Shown here in pieces: positions 19,049 through 30,366 of a stretch of 64,000 nucleotides of DNA. A program made the position numbers and the translations under genes. Below the pieces are notes generated by a model, which was not told where the DNA came from, did no database searches, and saw only the letters and a program-made list of their open reading frames with translations. The stretch lies in contig NZ_CP017183.1 of the NCBI RefSeq assembly GCF_001729785.1, positions 3,844,001-3,908,000 on the forward strand, read 5' to 3'. Every line of letters begins with the position of its first letter. Within the stretch, counting starts at the first letter, position 1. The DNA is from Enterobacter hormaechei subsp. xiangfangensis. Its GTDB lineage: Bacteria > Pseudomonadota > Gammaproteobacteria > Enterobacterales > Enterobacteriaceae.

Positions 19049-19750
19049 ATGAACGACATTGCGCATAACCTGGCACAGGTCCGGGACAAAATCTCAGCCG
19101 CGGCAACGCGTTGCGGCCGTGCTTCAGAAGAAATTACGTTGCTTGCAGTCAGCAAAACCAAGCCTGCGAGCGCCATCGCAGAAGCGATAGCCGCCGGTCA
19201 TCGTGCCTTTGGTGAAAACTATGTGCAGGAAGGCGTAGATAAGATTCTCGCTTTCCGGGAACGGGGAAATGCAGACCTGCAATGGCACTTTATCGGTCCG
19301 CTACAGTCGAACAAAAGCCGTCTGGTAGCAGAGCACTTCGACTGGTGTCACACCATCGATCGTCTGCGTATCGCTACCCGTTTGAGCGACCAGCGCCCTA
19401 TTGAGATGCCAGCGCTTAACGTGCTAATTCAAATCAACATCAGCGATGAAAACAGCAAGTCCGGCATTACGCTGAGCGAACTGGATGCGCTGGCGGCGGA
19501 CGTGGCGGCGCTGCCGCGCTTAACCCTGCGCGGGCTGATGGCTATCCCGGCGCCAGAGTCAAGTTATGAAAGGCAGTTTGCCGTAGCACAGCAAATGGCT
19601 GTAGCATTTGAGGCGCTTAAAGCGCGCTATGACACGGTAGACACGCTTTCTCTGGGCATGTCGGATGATATGGAAGCCGCCATCGCGGCAGGCAGCACCA
19701 TGGTGCGCATCGGCACGGCAATTTTCGGTGCGCGCGATTACCCCCAATAA
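19049..19750 (+). CDS. yggS: PLP homeostasis protein YggS
   Basis: 233 residues, COG0325 family. The PLP lysine lies in LLAVSKTKPAS at residue 36, and the barrel ends with SLGMSDDMEAAIAAGSTMVRIGTAIFG, of which the SMGMSxD part binds phosphate. It binds PLP without known catalysis and keeps B6 pools balanced. It is the first gene of a tight yggS-yggT-yggU-rdgB-hemW operon. Confidence 0.97.
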   Translation: MNDIAHNLAQVRDKISAAATRCGRASEEITLLAVSKTKPASAIAEAIAAGHRAFGENYVQEGVDKILAFRERGNADLQWHFIGPLQSNKSRLVAEHFDWCHTIDRLRIATRLSDQRPIEMPALNVLIQINISDENSKSGITLSELDALAADVAALPRLTLRGLMAIPAPESSYERQFAVAQQMAVAFEALKARYDTVDTLSLGMSDDMEAAIAAGSTMVRIGTAIFGARDYPQ

Positions 19751-19771
19751 TAAGGAAACCTGAGGAACGCC

Positions 19772-20338
19772 ATGAAGACGTTGACTTTCCTGCTTTCAAC
19801 GGTCATTGAACTGTATACGATGGCGCTGCTGTTGCGCGTCTGGATGCAGTGGGCCCGTTGTGATTTTTACAATCCATTCTCACAATTTATCGTGAAAATC
19901 ACGCAGCCCATTGTGGGGCCGCTTCGCCGCATCATTCCGGCAATGGGGCCGATTGACAGTTCATCTCTGCTGATGGCGTTTATTCTGAGCGTTATCAAAG
20001 CGATCGTGCTGTTTATGGTCATCACTTTCCAGCCGATTATCTGGATTTCAGCCGTTCTGATCCTGGTTAAAACCGTCGGCTCGCTGATCTTCTGGGTCCT
20101 GCTGGTGATGGCGATCATGAGCTGGGTAAGCCGGGGCCGTAGCCCGGTGGAGTACGCGTTGATTCAGCTGACAGAACCGTTGCTGCGTCCAATTCGTAGC
20201 CTGCTGCCTGCGATGGGCGGAATCGACTTCTCACCGATGCTTCTCGTTCTGCTGCTGTACGTGCTGAATATGGGTATCGCGGAACTGTTACAGGCGACGG
20301 GTAATATGCTGCTGCCGGGGCTGTGGATGGCGTTATGA
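19772..20338 (+). CDS. yggT: YggT-family integral membrane protein
   Basis: 188 residues with two repeated YGGT units, each of two membrane segments. Repeated motifs [20 protein letters not shown] and [19 protein letters not shown] show the internal duplication. Proposed roles involve osmotic or division functions, without a settled mechanism. It lies 21 nt after yggS; its stop overlaps the yggU start (ATGA). Confidence 0.94.
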   Translation: MKTLTFLLSTVIELYTMALLLRVWMQWARCDFYNPFSQFIVKITQPIVGPLRRIIPAMGPIDSSSLLMAFILSVIKAIVLFMVITFQPIIWISAVLILVKTVGSLIFWVLLVMAIMSWVSRGRSPVEYALIQLTEPLLRPIRSLLPAMGGIDFSPMLLVLLLYVLNMGIAELLQATGNMLLPGLWMAL

Positions 20339-20631
20339 GTGCAGTTAGCCCCTGCGCCGACGGGCTGGTTTTACGGCTGTACATTCAGCCGAAAGCCAGC
20401 CGCGACAGTATTGTTGGGCTGCATGGCGACGAGCTAAAAGTCGCCATCACGGCCCCGCCGGTTGACGGCCAGGCGAATGCGCATCTGACCAAATATCTGG
20501 CTAAACAGTTTCGCGTCGCTAAAAGCCAGGTCATCATTGAGAAAGGTGAACTTGGCCGGCATAAACAGGTAAAAATCCTTAACCCGCAATCTATCCCGAC
20601 GGAAGTCGCGGCTCTGACAGAACAGGACTAA
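20335..20631 (+). CDS. yggU: YggU family protein (UPF0235)
   Basis: 98 residues. The family core [20 protein letters not shown] and [19 protein letters not shown] is intact. The function is unknown. I chose ATG 20335 (MSAV), which overlaps the yggT stop; an ATG at 20323 also exists. Confidence 0.94.
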   Translation: MSAVSPCADGLVLRLYIQPKASRDSIVGLHGDELKVAITAPPVDGQANAHLTKYLAKQFRVAKSQVIIEKGELGRHKQVKILNPQSIPTEVAALTEQD

Positions 20632-20634
20632 ACC

Positions 20635-21228
20635 ATGCAGAAAGTTGTTCTCGCCACCGGTAACGCCGGTAAAGTGCGCGAGCTGGCCTCGCTATTAAAT
20701 GATTTTGGGCTGGACGTGGTGGCTCAGACCGAGCTGGGCGTGGACTCCGCCGAAGAGACCGGCCTGACGTTTATCGAAAACGCCATTCTGAAAGCGCGCC
20801 ATGCGGCGCAGGTAACCGGACTGCCCGCGATTGCCGATGATTCCGGTCTGGCCGTGAATTTTCTGGGCGGTGCGCCGGGGATTTACTCCGCCCGCTATTC
20901 CGGGCCGGACGCCACCGACCAGCAGAACCTGGAAAAGCTGCTTGTGGCCCTGAAAGACGTTCCTGACGAACAGCGTACCGCGCAGTTCCACTGCGTGCTG
21001 GTCTACATGCGTCACGCGGAAGATCCCACTCCGATTGTCTGTCACGGCAGCTGGCCGGGCGTGATCACCCGTGAAGCGGCGGGCAACGGCGGCTTTGGTT
21101 ACGACCCGATTTTCTTTGTCCCGACCGAGGGCAAAACCGCTGCGGAACTCACCCGCGAAGAGAAAAGCGCGATCTCCCACCGTGGACGCGCCCTGAAACT
21201 GTTACTGGAAGCACTGCGTAATGGCTAA
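20635..21228 (+). CDS. rdgB: dITP/XTP pyrophosphatase
   Basis: 197 residues, E. coli length. It hydrolyses non-canonical purine triphosphates (dITP, XTP) to keep them out of [16 protein letters not shown] is the N-terminal phosphate loop, [27 protein letters not shown] core (ADDSGLAV) carries the metal ligands, and [12 protein letters not shown] and SHRGRALK complete the site. Its end overlaps the hemW start by 8 nt. Confidence 0.98.
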   Translation: MQKVVLATGNAGKVRELASLLNDFGLDVVAQTELGVDSAEETGLTFIENAILKARHAAQVTGLPAIADDSGLAVNFLGGAPGIYSARYSGPDATDQQNLEKLLVALKDVPDEQRTAQFHCVLVYMRHAEDPTPIVCHGSWPGVITREAAGNGGFGYDPIFFVPTEGKTAAELTREEKSAISHRGRALKLLLEALRNG

Positions 21229-22369
21229 TTTGCCGCCTCTGAGTCTTTATATTCACATCCCATGGTGCGTGCAGAAATGTCCGTACTGTGATTTCAACTC
21301 GCACGCGCTGAAGGGTGAAGTGCCGCACGATGATTACGTCGCGCATCTGCTGGCCGATCTGGATGCCGATGTACTGTACGCACAGGGACGTGAAGTGAAG
21401 ACCATTTTTATTGGTGGCGGTACGCCGAGCCTGCTTTCAGGCCCGGCGATGCAGACGCTGCTGGACGGTGTGCGCGCACGCCTGAATCTGGCAGCGGATG
21501 CTGAAATTACGATGGAAGCCAACCCCGGCACCGTTGAGGCCGACCGTTTTGTCGAGTACCAGCGTGCGGGCGTGAACCGTATCTCTATCGGCGTGCAGAG
21601 CTTTAGCGAGCCAAAGCTGAAGCGTCTGGGGCGCATTCACGGCCCGGAAGAGGCAAAGCGCGCGGCAAACCTGGCAACGGGGCTTGGGCTGCGCAGCTTT
21701 AACCTCGACCTGATGCACGGCCTGCCGGATCAGTCGCTCGAAGAAGCGCTGGACGATTTGCGTCAGGCGATTGAACTGAACCCGCCGCATCTGTCGTGGT
21801 ATCAGTTGACCATTGAACCGAACACCCTGTTTGGTTCGCGCCCGCCGGTGCTGCCGGACGACGACGCGCTGTGGGATATCTTCGAGCAGGGCCACCAGCT
21901 TTTGACCGCGGCGGGATATCAGCAATACGAAACGTCGGCGTATGCGAAGCCGGGCTATCAGTGTCAGCACAATCTGAACTACTGGCGTTTTGGCGACTAT
22001 CTCGGAATTGGCTGCGGTGCGCACGGCAAGGTGACCTTCCCGGACGGACGCATTCTGCGTACCGCCAAAACGCGTCATCCGCGCGGGTATATGGAAGGCC
22101 GCTACCTGGAGCGTCAGCACGACGTCGAGGCGGTGGATAAGCCGTTTGAGTTCTTTATGAACCGCTTCCGTCTGCTGGAAGCCGCTCCGCGCGCGGAATT
22201 TACGCGTTATACCGGGCTGCCGGAGTCAGTGATTCGCCCGCAGATTGACGAGGCGCTGGCGCAGGGGTACCTGACCGAGTGTGATGTGTCCTGGCAGATC
22301 ACCGAGCACGGCAAGCTGTTCCTGAACTCCCTTCTTGAGTTGTTCCTCGCTGAAAATCCTGAAGGCTGA
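21221..22369 (+). CDS. hemW: radical-SAM haem chaperone HemW
   Basis: 382 residues. The radical-SAM cysteines are in [16 protein letters not shown], with GGGTPSLL and the C-terminal HemN-like domain after about 300. HemW resembles the coproporphyrinogen oxidase HemN but lacks its extra N-terminal segment and acts as a haem-insertion chaperone. It closes the yggS operon. Confidence 0.96.
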   Translation: MANLPPLSLYIHIPWCVQKCPYCDFNSHALKGEVPHDDYVAHLLADLDADVLYAQGREVKTIFIGGGTPSLLSGPAMQTLLDGVRARLNLAADAEITMEANPGTVEADRFVEYQRAGVNRISIGVQSFSEPKLKRLGRIHGPEEAKRAANLATGLGLRSFNLDLMHGLPDQSLEEALDDLRQAIELNPPHLSWYQLTIEPNTLFGSRPPVLPDDDALWDIFEQGHQLLTAAGYQQYETSAYAKPGYQCQHNLNYWRFGDYLGIGCGAHGKVTFPDGRILRTAKTRHPRGYMEGRYLERQHDVEAVDKPFEFFMNRFRLLEAAPRAEFTRYTGLPESVIRPQIDEALAQGYLTECDVSWQITEHGKLFLNSLLELFLAENPEG

Positions 22370-22425
22370 TTCAGAATTTTACATCCCGTTCTGCTGGCTG
22401 AGGGAAAGGCTGGCAGAGTGTGGGG

Positions 22426-22788
22426 ATGGAAACAATACGTTCATACGCAAAGCAGCTCAGACGCGAGCTGACACAGGAAGAAAGACGGCTTTGGTATTTA
22501 CTGCGCAGCCGCCGTTTCGAAAATTATAAATTTCGCCGACAGCACCCGGTAGGTCACTACATTCTGGATTTCGCCTGTTGCGCGGCTCGGCTGGCCGTTG
22601 AGCTGGATGGCGGACAACATGATGAAAATCAGGAATACGATCGACAAAGGACATTGTGGTTAAACCATAAGGACTGGCACGTCATTCGATTCTGGAACAA
22701 CGAACTCTGGAATAACGAAGAGGCGGTGTTAGAAAGGATCCTTGAAACGCTGCAAGCGCTGCAACCCTCACCCCGGCCCTCTCCCTGA
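22426..22788 (+). CDS. DUF559 (Vsr-like) putative endonuclease
   Basis: About 120 residues. RRELTQEERRLWYLLRSRR followed by FRRQHPVGHYILDFAC and LAVELDGGQH is the DUF559 pattern, a fold related to very-short-patch repair endonucleases; the Asp and Glu-x-Asp triad is present. The function is unknown. ATG 22426 or GTG 22420 may start it. The last residues (PSPRPSP) are translated from the adjacent C-rich intergenic repeat, so the repeat has supplied the stop. It lies between hemW and yggN, where E. coli has no such gene as far as I recall. Confidence 0.8.
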   Translation: METIRSYAKQLRRELTQEERRLWYLLRSRRFENYKFRRQHPVGHYILDFACCAARLAVELDGGQHDENQEYDRQRTLWLNHKDWHVIRFWNNELWNNEEAVLERILETLQALQPSPRPSP

Positions 22789-22890
22789 AAGGGAGAGGGG
22801 GCAAACATCCCCTCGCCCCTTTAGGAAAAGGGTTAATGTGAGGGCGCAAACTATTCCCTCGCCCCTTTGGGGAGAGGGTTAGGGTGAGGG
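22765..22890. repeat. C-rich palindromic intergenic repeat, tandem copies
   Basis: Three successive units of the CCCTCACCC...CCCTCTCCC/GGGAGAGGG family, the last being GCCCCTTTGGGGAGAGGGTT followed by AGGGTGAGGG. It overlaps the 3' end of the DUF559 gene and ends just before the yggN stop. Confidence 0.75.
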
Positions 22891-22900
22891 GCTGAGTGAA

Positions 22901-23617
22901 TTACTTCAGCGTCCCCACCAGCGCCTTCCGGCTGTCTTCCAGCGACACCACGCGCTTACACACGTCTTTGCCGAACTGCTGGAAATCGGCTTCCTGATTC
23001 TTCCACTCGTTCTGAATCGAGGTTTGCAGTCCGCCCAGACTACCCAGTACACCCTGCAAAGGATTACCGCCACCCTTCAGCACCGCTTTGGCGCCCATCT
23101 CGTTGATGCTGTCCTGGAGAATGCCGCCCATCGCCTGGTTCACCAGCTGCTGACCGTCGGCACGCACCTGATCGATCGCCTTATAATGGAACGTCAGGCC
23201 ATCAGAGCGCGTCTCGATAATACGGTTCATCTGCTCTTTCAGCTGCTTATCCAGCTTCGTCAGGCGGGTGCGCATATTGCTGCTCTCCCCCACCTCTTTG
23301 GTGATGATTTTATCCAGCGCCACGCGGCTCTTTTCAACGCGGGTCAGCGCGCCATCGTTGATCCAGGGCAGCGCGGTACGCAACTCGGCCTGGTAGTCCA
23401 TCGCCTGCTCGCGCTGTGCGGCCGTCAGGTTTTGCGGTTTGCCGTTAAAGGTCACGTTGCCATCCGGCGTAATCACCAGATTGCCATTCTCGCCCTTAAC
23501 CTGCACGGTTTGCGGACTCAGCACCACGTCATCACGCGGGGTGACGCTACATTTATACTCCGCATGGGCGGTGGATCCGATTGCCAGTAAAGCAACAGCC
23601 AGCAACGTTTTGCGCAT
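22901..23617 (-). CDS. yggN: periplasmic DUF2884 protein YggN
   Basis: 238 residues. A signal peptide (MRKTLLAVALLAIGSTAHA) is followed by a conserved soluble domain (YKCSVTPRDDVV, then LDKIITKEVGESS and NEMGAKAVLKGG). It matches E. coli YggN closely. The function is unknown. ATG 23617 fits the signal peptide; the frame opens 7 codons earlier. It is leftward, downstream of yggL and probably co-transcribed. Confidence 0.93.
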   Translation of the reverse strand: MRKTLLAVALLAIGSTAHAEYKCSVTPRDDVVLSPQTVQVKGENGNLVITPDGNVTFNGKPQNLTAAQREQAMDYQAELRTALPWINDGALTRVEKSRVALDKIITKEVGESSNMRTRLTKLDKQLKEQMNRIIETRSDGLTFHYKAIDQVRADGQQLVNQAMGGILQDSINEMGAKAVLKGGGNPLQGVLGSLGGLQTSIQNEWKNQEADFQQFGKDVCKRVVSLEDSRKALVGTLK

Positions 23618-23674
23618 CTTAAACACTCCCTCAGACAAAATGGGCCAGCTAATGCTGGCCCCGTTCTTGCTTTA

Positions 23675-24001
23675 TTAGTCCCACCAAACGTCGAAAAGTT
23701 CGCTAACGCGGACATCTTCCAGTTTGTGGTCTTCAAGCCATTTGCGTACCAGCGCCTGATGCTCTTCGGTGCATTTCCCCACTTCCTGGGTGCAAATCAG
23801 ACCTTCCCACGCCAGATAGCCGCTACCGTCGAAGGCCAGCTTGTTTGGCTCGATCACCTCGTTGATGAACGCATCAACGTCCTGATCGATCTGCTCAACG
23901 CTGGTGCCTTCCGGGAAACGCCAGGCAACGGAGAAACCCACTTCCTGGAATTCTTCGATGTGCATCTTTTTACGCAGACGACGGCTACGATTCTTTGCCA
24001 T
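23675..24001 (-). CDS. yggL: YggL family protein (DUF469), ribosome-associated
   Basis: 108 residues. The basic start [20 protein letters not shown] and the FDGSGYLAWEGLIC core match E. coli YggL, reported to act in 50S subunit biogenesis. The ATG overlaps the trmB stop by one base, so the two are translationally coupled. Confidence 0.93.
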   Translation of the reverse strand: MAKNRSRRLRKKMHIEEFQEVGFSVAWRFPEGTSVEQIDQDVDAFINEVIEPNKLAFDGSGYLAWEGLICTQEVGKCTEEHQALVRKWLEDHKLEDVRVSELFDVWWD

Positions 24002-24720
24002 TATTTCACCCTCTCGAACATTAAGTCCCATACGCCGTGACCAAGACGATGGCCACGCTGTTCAAATTTTGTCACCGGACGTGAATCCGGACGCGGTACG
24101 TAGTCGTTGCTTTCAGACTGATTTTTATACCCGTCCAGGGACGACATCACTTCCAGCATATGTTCCGCATAAGGTTCCCAGTCGGTTGCCATGTGGAAAA
24201 CGCCGCCCAGCTTGAGCTTACTTTTCACCAGCTCGGCAAACGGTGCCTGAACGATACGGCGTTTATTATGACGCGCTTTGTGCCATGGGTCAGGGAAAAA
24301 GAGCTGAACCATGTTCAAAGAATTGTCAGGAATCATTTTGTGCAGCACTTCCACCGCGTCGTGACACATGACGCGCAGGTTCTCAACGCCCTCTTCATGG
24401 GCCGTTGCTAGGCATGCGCCGACGCCCGGCGAATGTACTTCAATACCGAGGAAGTTCTGCTCCGGGCGCGCTTTCGCCATAGTGACCAGCGAGGTGCCCA
24501 TACCAAAGCCGATCTCCAGGGTCACTGGCGCGTCGCGGCCAAACAGGTCGGTGAAGTCGAGCGGTTGCTCGCTGAACTCAACGCCCATCACCGGCCAGTA
24601 GTTGTCCAGCGCGTGTTGCTGCCCTTTTGTCAGGCGCCCCTGACGGCGGACAAAGCTGCGAATACGGCGCAGCGGGCGACCGTTTTCATCAAATTCCGGT
24701 GAAATGACGTCGTTTTTCAT
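24001..24720 (-). CDS. trmB: tRNA (guanine-46-N7)-methyltransferase
   Basis: 239 residues. SAM-binding motif I is [13 protein letters not shown], followed by [13 protein letters not shown] and the family signature [19 protein letters not shown]. It makes m7G46 in tRNA variable loops. ATG 24720 ([10 protein letters not shown]) is the conserved start. It leads the trmB-yggL-yggN operon, divergent from mutY. Confidence 0.97.
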   Translation of the reverse strand: MKNDVISPEFDENGRPLRRIRSFVRRQGRLTKGQQHALDNYWPVMGVEFSEQPLDFTDLFGRDAPVTLEIGFGMGTSLVTMAKARPEQNFLGIEVHSPGVGACLATAHEEGVENLRVMCHDAVEVLHKMIPDNSLNMVQLFFPDPWHKARHNKRRIVQAPFAELVKSKLKLGGVFHMATDWEPYAEHMLEVMSSLDGYKNQSESNDYVPRPDSRPVTKFEQRGHRLGHGVWDLMFERVK

Positions 24721-24864
24721 AAAAGAGTTGTCTGCTTGTGAGAATGTTCGGGAAACGGGCATTATCCAAAGTTAAGGCTTCTATGCAAGCATGGGAAAGA
24801 TCCGGTTTACAGCAGATTGACGCTGTGCTGCAATCTGCGTCCCTGATTAAGCGAATCGATGACC

Positions 24865-25917
24865 ATGCAAGCCTCTCAATTTTCAGCCCAGGTGCTGGAC
24901 TGGTACGACAAATACGGGCGTAAAACCCTGCCCTGGCAAATTGAAAAAACGCCGTACAAAGTATGGCTCTCCGAGGTGATGTTGCAACAAACGCAGGTCG
25001 CGACGGTCATTCCTTACTTCGAGCGTTTTATGGCGCGCTTCCCGACAGTTACCGATCTGGCGAACGCCCCGTTGGACGAGGTGCTGCACCTGTGGACCGG
25101 GCTTGGCTATTACGCCCGCGCGCGCAACCTGCACAAGGCCGCACAGCAGGTCGCGACGCGCCACAACGGTAAATTCCCGGAAACCTTCGACGAGGTGGCG
25201 GATTTGCCCGGCGTCGGGCGTTCGACCGCAGGCGCAATCCTCTCCCTCTCTTTAGGCAAACATTTCCCTATTCTCGACGGCAACGTCAAGCGCGTGCTCG
25301 CACGCTGCTACGCCGTAGATGGCTGGCCGGGTAAGAAAGAGGTTGAGAAACACCTGTGGGAGATCAGTGAAGCGGTCACTCCGGCGAAAGGGGTGGAGCG
25401 TTTTAACCAGGCGATGATGGATCTGGGCGCGATGGTCTGTACCCGTTCAAAACCGAAGTGCGAACTCTGCCCGGTAAACAACCTCTGCGTGGCCTATGCG
25501 AACCACACCTGGGCGCAGTATCCGGGGAAAAAACCGAAGCAGACGCTGCCTGAACGCACCGGGTACATGCTGCTGATGCAGCATGGCGACGAGGTGTTTC
25601 TCGCTCAGCGCCCGCCGAGTGGCCTGTGGGGTGGTCTATACTGCTTCCCACAGTTTGAGGATGAAGCCTCGCTTCGGGCATGGCTTGAACAGCGCGGCAT
25701 TGCGGCCGAAACCCTGATGCAACTCAACGCGTTCCGTCATACCTTCAGCCATTTCCATCTGGACATTGTGCCGATGTGGCTTCCCGTGTCCTCATTCACG
25801 TCGTGCATGGATGAAGGCACCGCTCTCTGGTATAACTTAGCGCAACCGCCATCAGTCGGGCTGGCGGCTCCCGTGGAGCGCCTGTTACAGCAATTACGTG
25901 TCGGTGCAATGGTTTAG
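24865..25917 (+). CDS. mutY: adenine DNA glycosylase
   Basis: 350 residues. It removes A mispaired with 8-oxoguanine or G. The catalytic Glu lies in [10 protein letters not shown], the helix-hairpin-helix in [12 protein letters not shown] with its Asp in [11 protein letters not shown], and the 4Fe-4S cluster in C-x6-C-x2-C-x5-C ([17 protein letters not shown]). The C-terminal NUDIX-like domain reads 8-oxoG. ATG 24865 matches E. coli; an ATG two codons earlier is also possible. yggX follows and is co-transcribed, as in E. coli. Confidence 0.97.
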   Translation: MQASQFSAQVLDWYDKYGRKTLPWQIEKTPYKVWLSEVMLQQTQVATVIPYFERFMARFPTVTDLANAPLDEVLHLWTGLGYYARARNLHKAAQQVATRHNGKFPETFDEVADLPGVGRSTAGAILSLSLGKHFPILDGNVKRVLARCYAVDGWPGKKEVEKHLWEISEAVTPAKGVERFNQAMMDLGAMVCTRSKPKCELCPVNNLCVAYANHTWAQYPGKKPKQTLPERTGYMLLMQHGDEVFLAQRPPSGLWGGLYCFPQFEDEASLRAWLEQRGIAAETLMQLNAFRHTFSHFHLDIVPMWLPVSSFTSCMDEGTALWYNLAQPPSVGLAAPVERLLQQLRVGAMV

Positions 25918-25943
25918 CATCGGCAAGACAAAGAGGAATGAGT

Positions 25944-27417
<1,474 letters not shown>

Positions 27418-27430
27418 AAACCAACACCAT

Positions 27431-27510
27431 CCCTCACCCTGCCCTCACCCCAAAGGGGAGAGGGTGTTCAAGTTCCCTCTCCCCTTTGGGGTGAGGGTTA
27501 GGGTGAGGGG
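27431..27510. repeat. C-rich palindromic intergenic repeat, paired copies
   Basis: CCCTCACCCTGCCCTCACCC...GGGGAGAGGGTG and CCCTCTCCCCTTTGGGGTGA...GGGTGAGGG form two inverted units after mltC. The whole can fold as one long hairpin and may end the mltC transcript. Confidence 0.75.
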
Positions 27511-27555
27511 GCATCAGGCCGCACTCACTCCACCCCACCCATACGAAAATGCTAT

Positions 27556-27645
27556 TTGCATCACAATCCAGACTGCAAATTAATGTGGATTGCATTTTTT
27601 TGCGGGAGGTAACAAAACATAACGTTGCCAACTGATAGAATTGCA
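27556..27645. promoter_or_regulatory. nupG regulatory region with TTGCA half-sites (CytR-like)
   Basis: Four copies of TTGCA (27556, 27590 and 27641 forward, 27574 reverse) resemble the CytR half-site GTTGCATT. nupG is a CytR/CRP/DeoR target in E. coli, so such sites are expected. No good CRP consensus is visible. Confidence 0.4.
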
Positions 27646-27709
27646 TCAAATAACAACCCTGAATGTTCCTATAACAACATATCTCCCGCTCACTTGTGAG
27701 GAAAGTAAC

Positions 27710-28966
27710 ATGAACCTTAAGCTGCAGCTTAAAATCTTGTCGTTTCTGCAGTTCTGCCTGTGGGGTAGCTGGCTGACTACACTCGGCTCCTATATGTTTG
27801 TGACGCTCAAGTTCGATGGTGCGTCGATCGGTGCCGTTTACAGCTCGCTGGGCATTGCGGCTGTTTTCATGCCAACGCTGCTCGGTATCGTGGCGGATAA
27901 ATGGTTAAGTGCGAAATGGCTATACATGCTTTGCCATCTGGTGGGTGCGGGGACGCTGTTTATGGCGGCCGAAGTGACCACGCCGGGGGCGATGTTTATG
28001 GTGATCCTGCTTAACTCGCTGGCGTATATGCCAACGCTTGGCCTGATCAACACCATCTCCTACTACCGCCTGAAATCTGCCGGACTGGATATCGTCACCG
28101 ACTTCCCGCCTATCCGTATCTGGGGCACCATCGGCTTTATCATGGCGATGTGGGGCGTGAGCTTCGCGGGCTTCGAGCTGAGCCATATGCAGCTGTATAT
28201 TGGTGCCGCGCTCTCCGTGCTGCTGGCGCTGTTCACCCTGACGCTGCCCACCATTCCGGTGTCTAACCAGCAGAAAAACCAGAGCTGGAGCACCATGCTT
28301 GGCCTGGACGCTTTCGCACTGTTCAAAAACAAGCGCATGGCGATCTTCTTTATCTTCTCCATGCTGCTGGGCGCGGAACTGCAAATCACCAACATGTTCG
28401 GTAATACCTTCCTGCACAGCTTCGATAACGATCCGCTGTTTGCCGGGAGCTTTATCGTCGAACACGCGTCGGTGATGATGTCCATCTCGCAGATCTCCGA
28501 GACGCTGTTCATCCTGACCATCCCGTTCTTCCTGAGCCGCTACGGCATCAAGAACGTCATGCTGATCAGTATCGCCGCCTGGATGTTGCGCTTCGGTCTG
28601 TTCGCCTATGGCGACCCAAGCGCGTTCGGCACCGTGCTGCTGGTTCTGTCGATGATTGTTTACGGCTGTGCCTTCGACTTCTTCAACATCTCCGGCTCGG
28701 TGTTTGTGGAAAAAGAGGTGAAGCCTGAAATCCGCGCCAGTGCGCAGGGCATGTTCCTGATGATGACCAACGGCTTCGGTTGTATTCTGGGCGGCGTGGT
28801 AAGCGGTAAAGTGGTTGAGATGTACACCACCAACGGCATTACAGACTGGCAGCCGGTGTGGCTGATCTTCGCCGGGTACTCGCTGGTGCTGTTCTTCGCG
28901 TTCATCGCGCTGTTCAAGTACAAGCATGTTCGCGTGCCGAATGGTGCGCAGCCGATCGCGCATTGA
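27710..28966 (+). CDS. nupG: nucleoside:H+ symporter
   Basis: 418 residues, E. coli length, 12 membrane helices, nucleoside:H+ symporter branch of the MFS. It imports all nucleosides across the inner membrane. The start MNLKLQLKILSFLQFCLWGS and the end FKYKHVRVP match E. coli. ATG 27710 has GTGAGGAAAG upstream; the open frame to 27641 covers regulatory sequence. It converges on citG with a REP element between. Confidence 0.97.
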   Translation: MNLKLQLKILSFLQFCLWGSWLTTLGSYMFVTLKFDGASIGAVYSSLGIAAVFMPTLLGIVADKWLSAKWLYMLCHLVGAGTLFMAAEVTTPGAMFMVILLNSLAYMPTLGLINTISYYRLKSAGLDIVTDFPPIRIWGTIGFIMAMWGVSFAGFELSHMQLYIGAALSVLLALFTLTLPTIPVSNQQKNQSWSTMLGLDAFALFKNKRMAIFFIFSMLLGAELQITNMFGNTFLHSFDNDPLFAGSFIVEHASVMMSISQISETLFILTIPFFLSRYGIKNVMLISIAAWMLRFGLFAYGDPSAFGTVLLVLSMIVYGCAFDFFNISGSVFVEKEVKPEIRASAQGMFLMMTNGFGCILGGVVSGKVVEMYTTNGITDWQPVWLIFAGYSLVLFFAFIALFKYKHVRVPNGAQPIAH

Positions 28967-28973
28967 TTGTTGT

Positions 28974-29045
28974 GCCCGGTGGCGCTGCGCTTACCGGGCC
29001 TACAAAACCAGACCGTAGGCCGGGTAAGGCGTAGCCGCCACCCGG
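28974..29045. repeat. REP/BIME element between nupG and citG
   Basis: GCCCGGTGGCGCTGCGCTTA and GGCGTAGCCGCCACCCGGC flank an inverted GGGCCTAC/GTAGGCC pair. It directly abuts the citG stop, at the junction of core DNA and the citrate locus. Confidence 0.8.
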
Positions 29046-29849
29046 CTATTTTATAGCAGACAGCACCCACCCCACCGACAGCAAATCCGCGCTGCCGCCC
29101 GGACTCAGGTTTCGTTCAATCAGTGCCTTATCCATCTTAAGCAACGCCTCGCGATCCCAGCCGTTAGCCAGCAGTTCCCGCGCGTAGCCCTGAACATAGC
29201 GCAGCCCCTGAATGCCGCCGCGTGACACGAGATTACTGTCCTGATTGACCGCCATCAGGCGCAACAGCAGGTCGTGAAGCAACTGTCCGTTCCACTGCCC
29301 CAGCGCCTTACGCACCGTCGCAAAGCCGCTCTCCGCCTCGCCTCGCGCCCCGGTTAAGCCGTAATGCTGAAACTGCCGCTCCCCCGCCGTTGCCTGCCCG
29401 CTGCGCCCGGCCAGCTCCCGCGCCACCAGCCCGCGACAGATGTTACTTACCTCACAACAGAGGCTATCCGCAGAGATATTTTTCACACGACCGGCGGCGA
29501 AGCAGAGCAAACCAAGAGCAAAAATACCGCCCTTGTGGGTATTTACCCCGCCCGTGGCGGCGTACATTGCCTGCTCGCAGGCCATTCCCATTGGGCGGAG
29601 AATCCGCAACTGCCGATCGGCAGGTTTGGCCGCATGTGCTTCACCCAGTTCCGCAAACCGGGCAAACCACGGCGTAATCGCCATAATGCTGCGGACAAAC
29701 AAGGCATGGTCCATATCCCGATGCGAGCCGTTATTGAGCCTGTCCACCAGCCCCGGCTTGGGCGTCAGCTCCAGCTCCTGCCACAGTGCCGCTTCGGCAA
29801 GCGCGGGCACATCAATCGGGCGCGGTTTAGTCGCGAGCAAACCAGTCAT
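29046..29849 (-). CDS. citG: triphosphoribosyl-dephospho-CoA synthase
   Basis: 267 residues. It makes 2'-(5''-triphosphoribosyl)-3'-dephospho-CoA from ATP and dephospho-CoA, the prosthetic-group precursor of citrate lyase. Signatures are ELELTPKPGLVDRLNNGSH, GVNTHKGGIFALG and QDSNLVSRGG. It is the last gene of the operon and overlaps citX by 23 nt. Confidence 0.96.
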   Translation of the reverse strand: MTGLLATKPRPIDVPALAEAALWQELELTPKPGLVDRLNNGSHRDMDHALFVRSIMAITPWFARFAELGEAHAAKPADRQLRILRPMGMACEQAMYAATGGVNTHKGGIFALGLLCFAAGRVKNISADSLCCEVSNICRGLVARELAGRSGQATAGERQFQHYGLTGARGEAESGFATVRKALGQWNGQLLHDLLLRLMAVNQDSNLVSRGGIQGLRYVQGYARELLANGWDREALLKMDKALIERNLSPGGSADLLSVGWVLSAIK

Positions 29850-30366
29850 CGATCGTCTTCTCCACGCGGGAAACTACCTGCTCAACGGGATGGCGCCGCG
29901 AACGGGAGCAGGCGTGGGCGGGCTCGTCGCAGATCAGGCAGCGCCTGAGGTTTGCCCCCAGCGACTGGCGTCCGACGTGGCCATGCTGAGGACAGATCAC
30001 ATCCAGGTCCCACAGTCTGCCGAGCGGGTGCGTCTGCTCCAGTTCCGCACAGTGCGCTTTGATTTCCGCCGCCGGATGCGCGACGCACCACAATGCTTCA
30101 GGTCCGGTGGGTAGCCAGAGCACCTGGCGGTCCAGCACCTGCCAGCGGTTTTCCCACAGCAGCTGGTCGCACATCTGTAACGCCACGCCCATGGTGTTGC
30201 GATAGCGCAGGCTGTCTTTGATTTGCCCGGGCGTGACCAGCGTGAGGGAGATCACCGGTTGTTGATAGTGCGTAAGCCAGTCAGCCTGACGGGCTGCGCG
30301 GCGCTCTTTCGCCGCCAGCAGTTCCTCCAGGCTGACACCCGCCCGCACGGGTGTCGCAAAAGTCAT
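29827..30366 (-). CDS. citX: holo-ACP synthase of citrate lyase (apo-citrate lyase phosphoribosyl-dephospho-CoA transferase)
   Basis: 179 residues. It attaches the prosthetic group to a serine of CitD. The family motif GANLRRCLICDEPAHACSRS is present near the C-terminus, and RYRNTMGVALQMCD near the middle. Its ATG overlaps the citF stop (ATGA). Confidence 0.95.
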   Translation of the reverse strand: MTFATPVRAGVSLEELLAAKERRAARQADWLTHYQQPVISLTLVTPGQIKDSLRYRNTMGVALQMCDQLLWENRWQVLDRQVLWLPTGPEALWCVAHPAAEIKAHCAELEQTHPLGRLWDLDVICPQHGHVGRQSLGANLRRCLICDEPAHACSRSRRHPVEQVVSRVEKTIDDWFARD

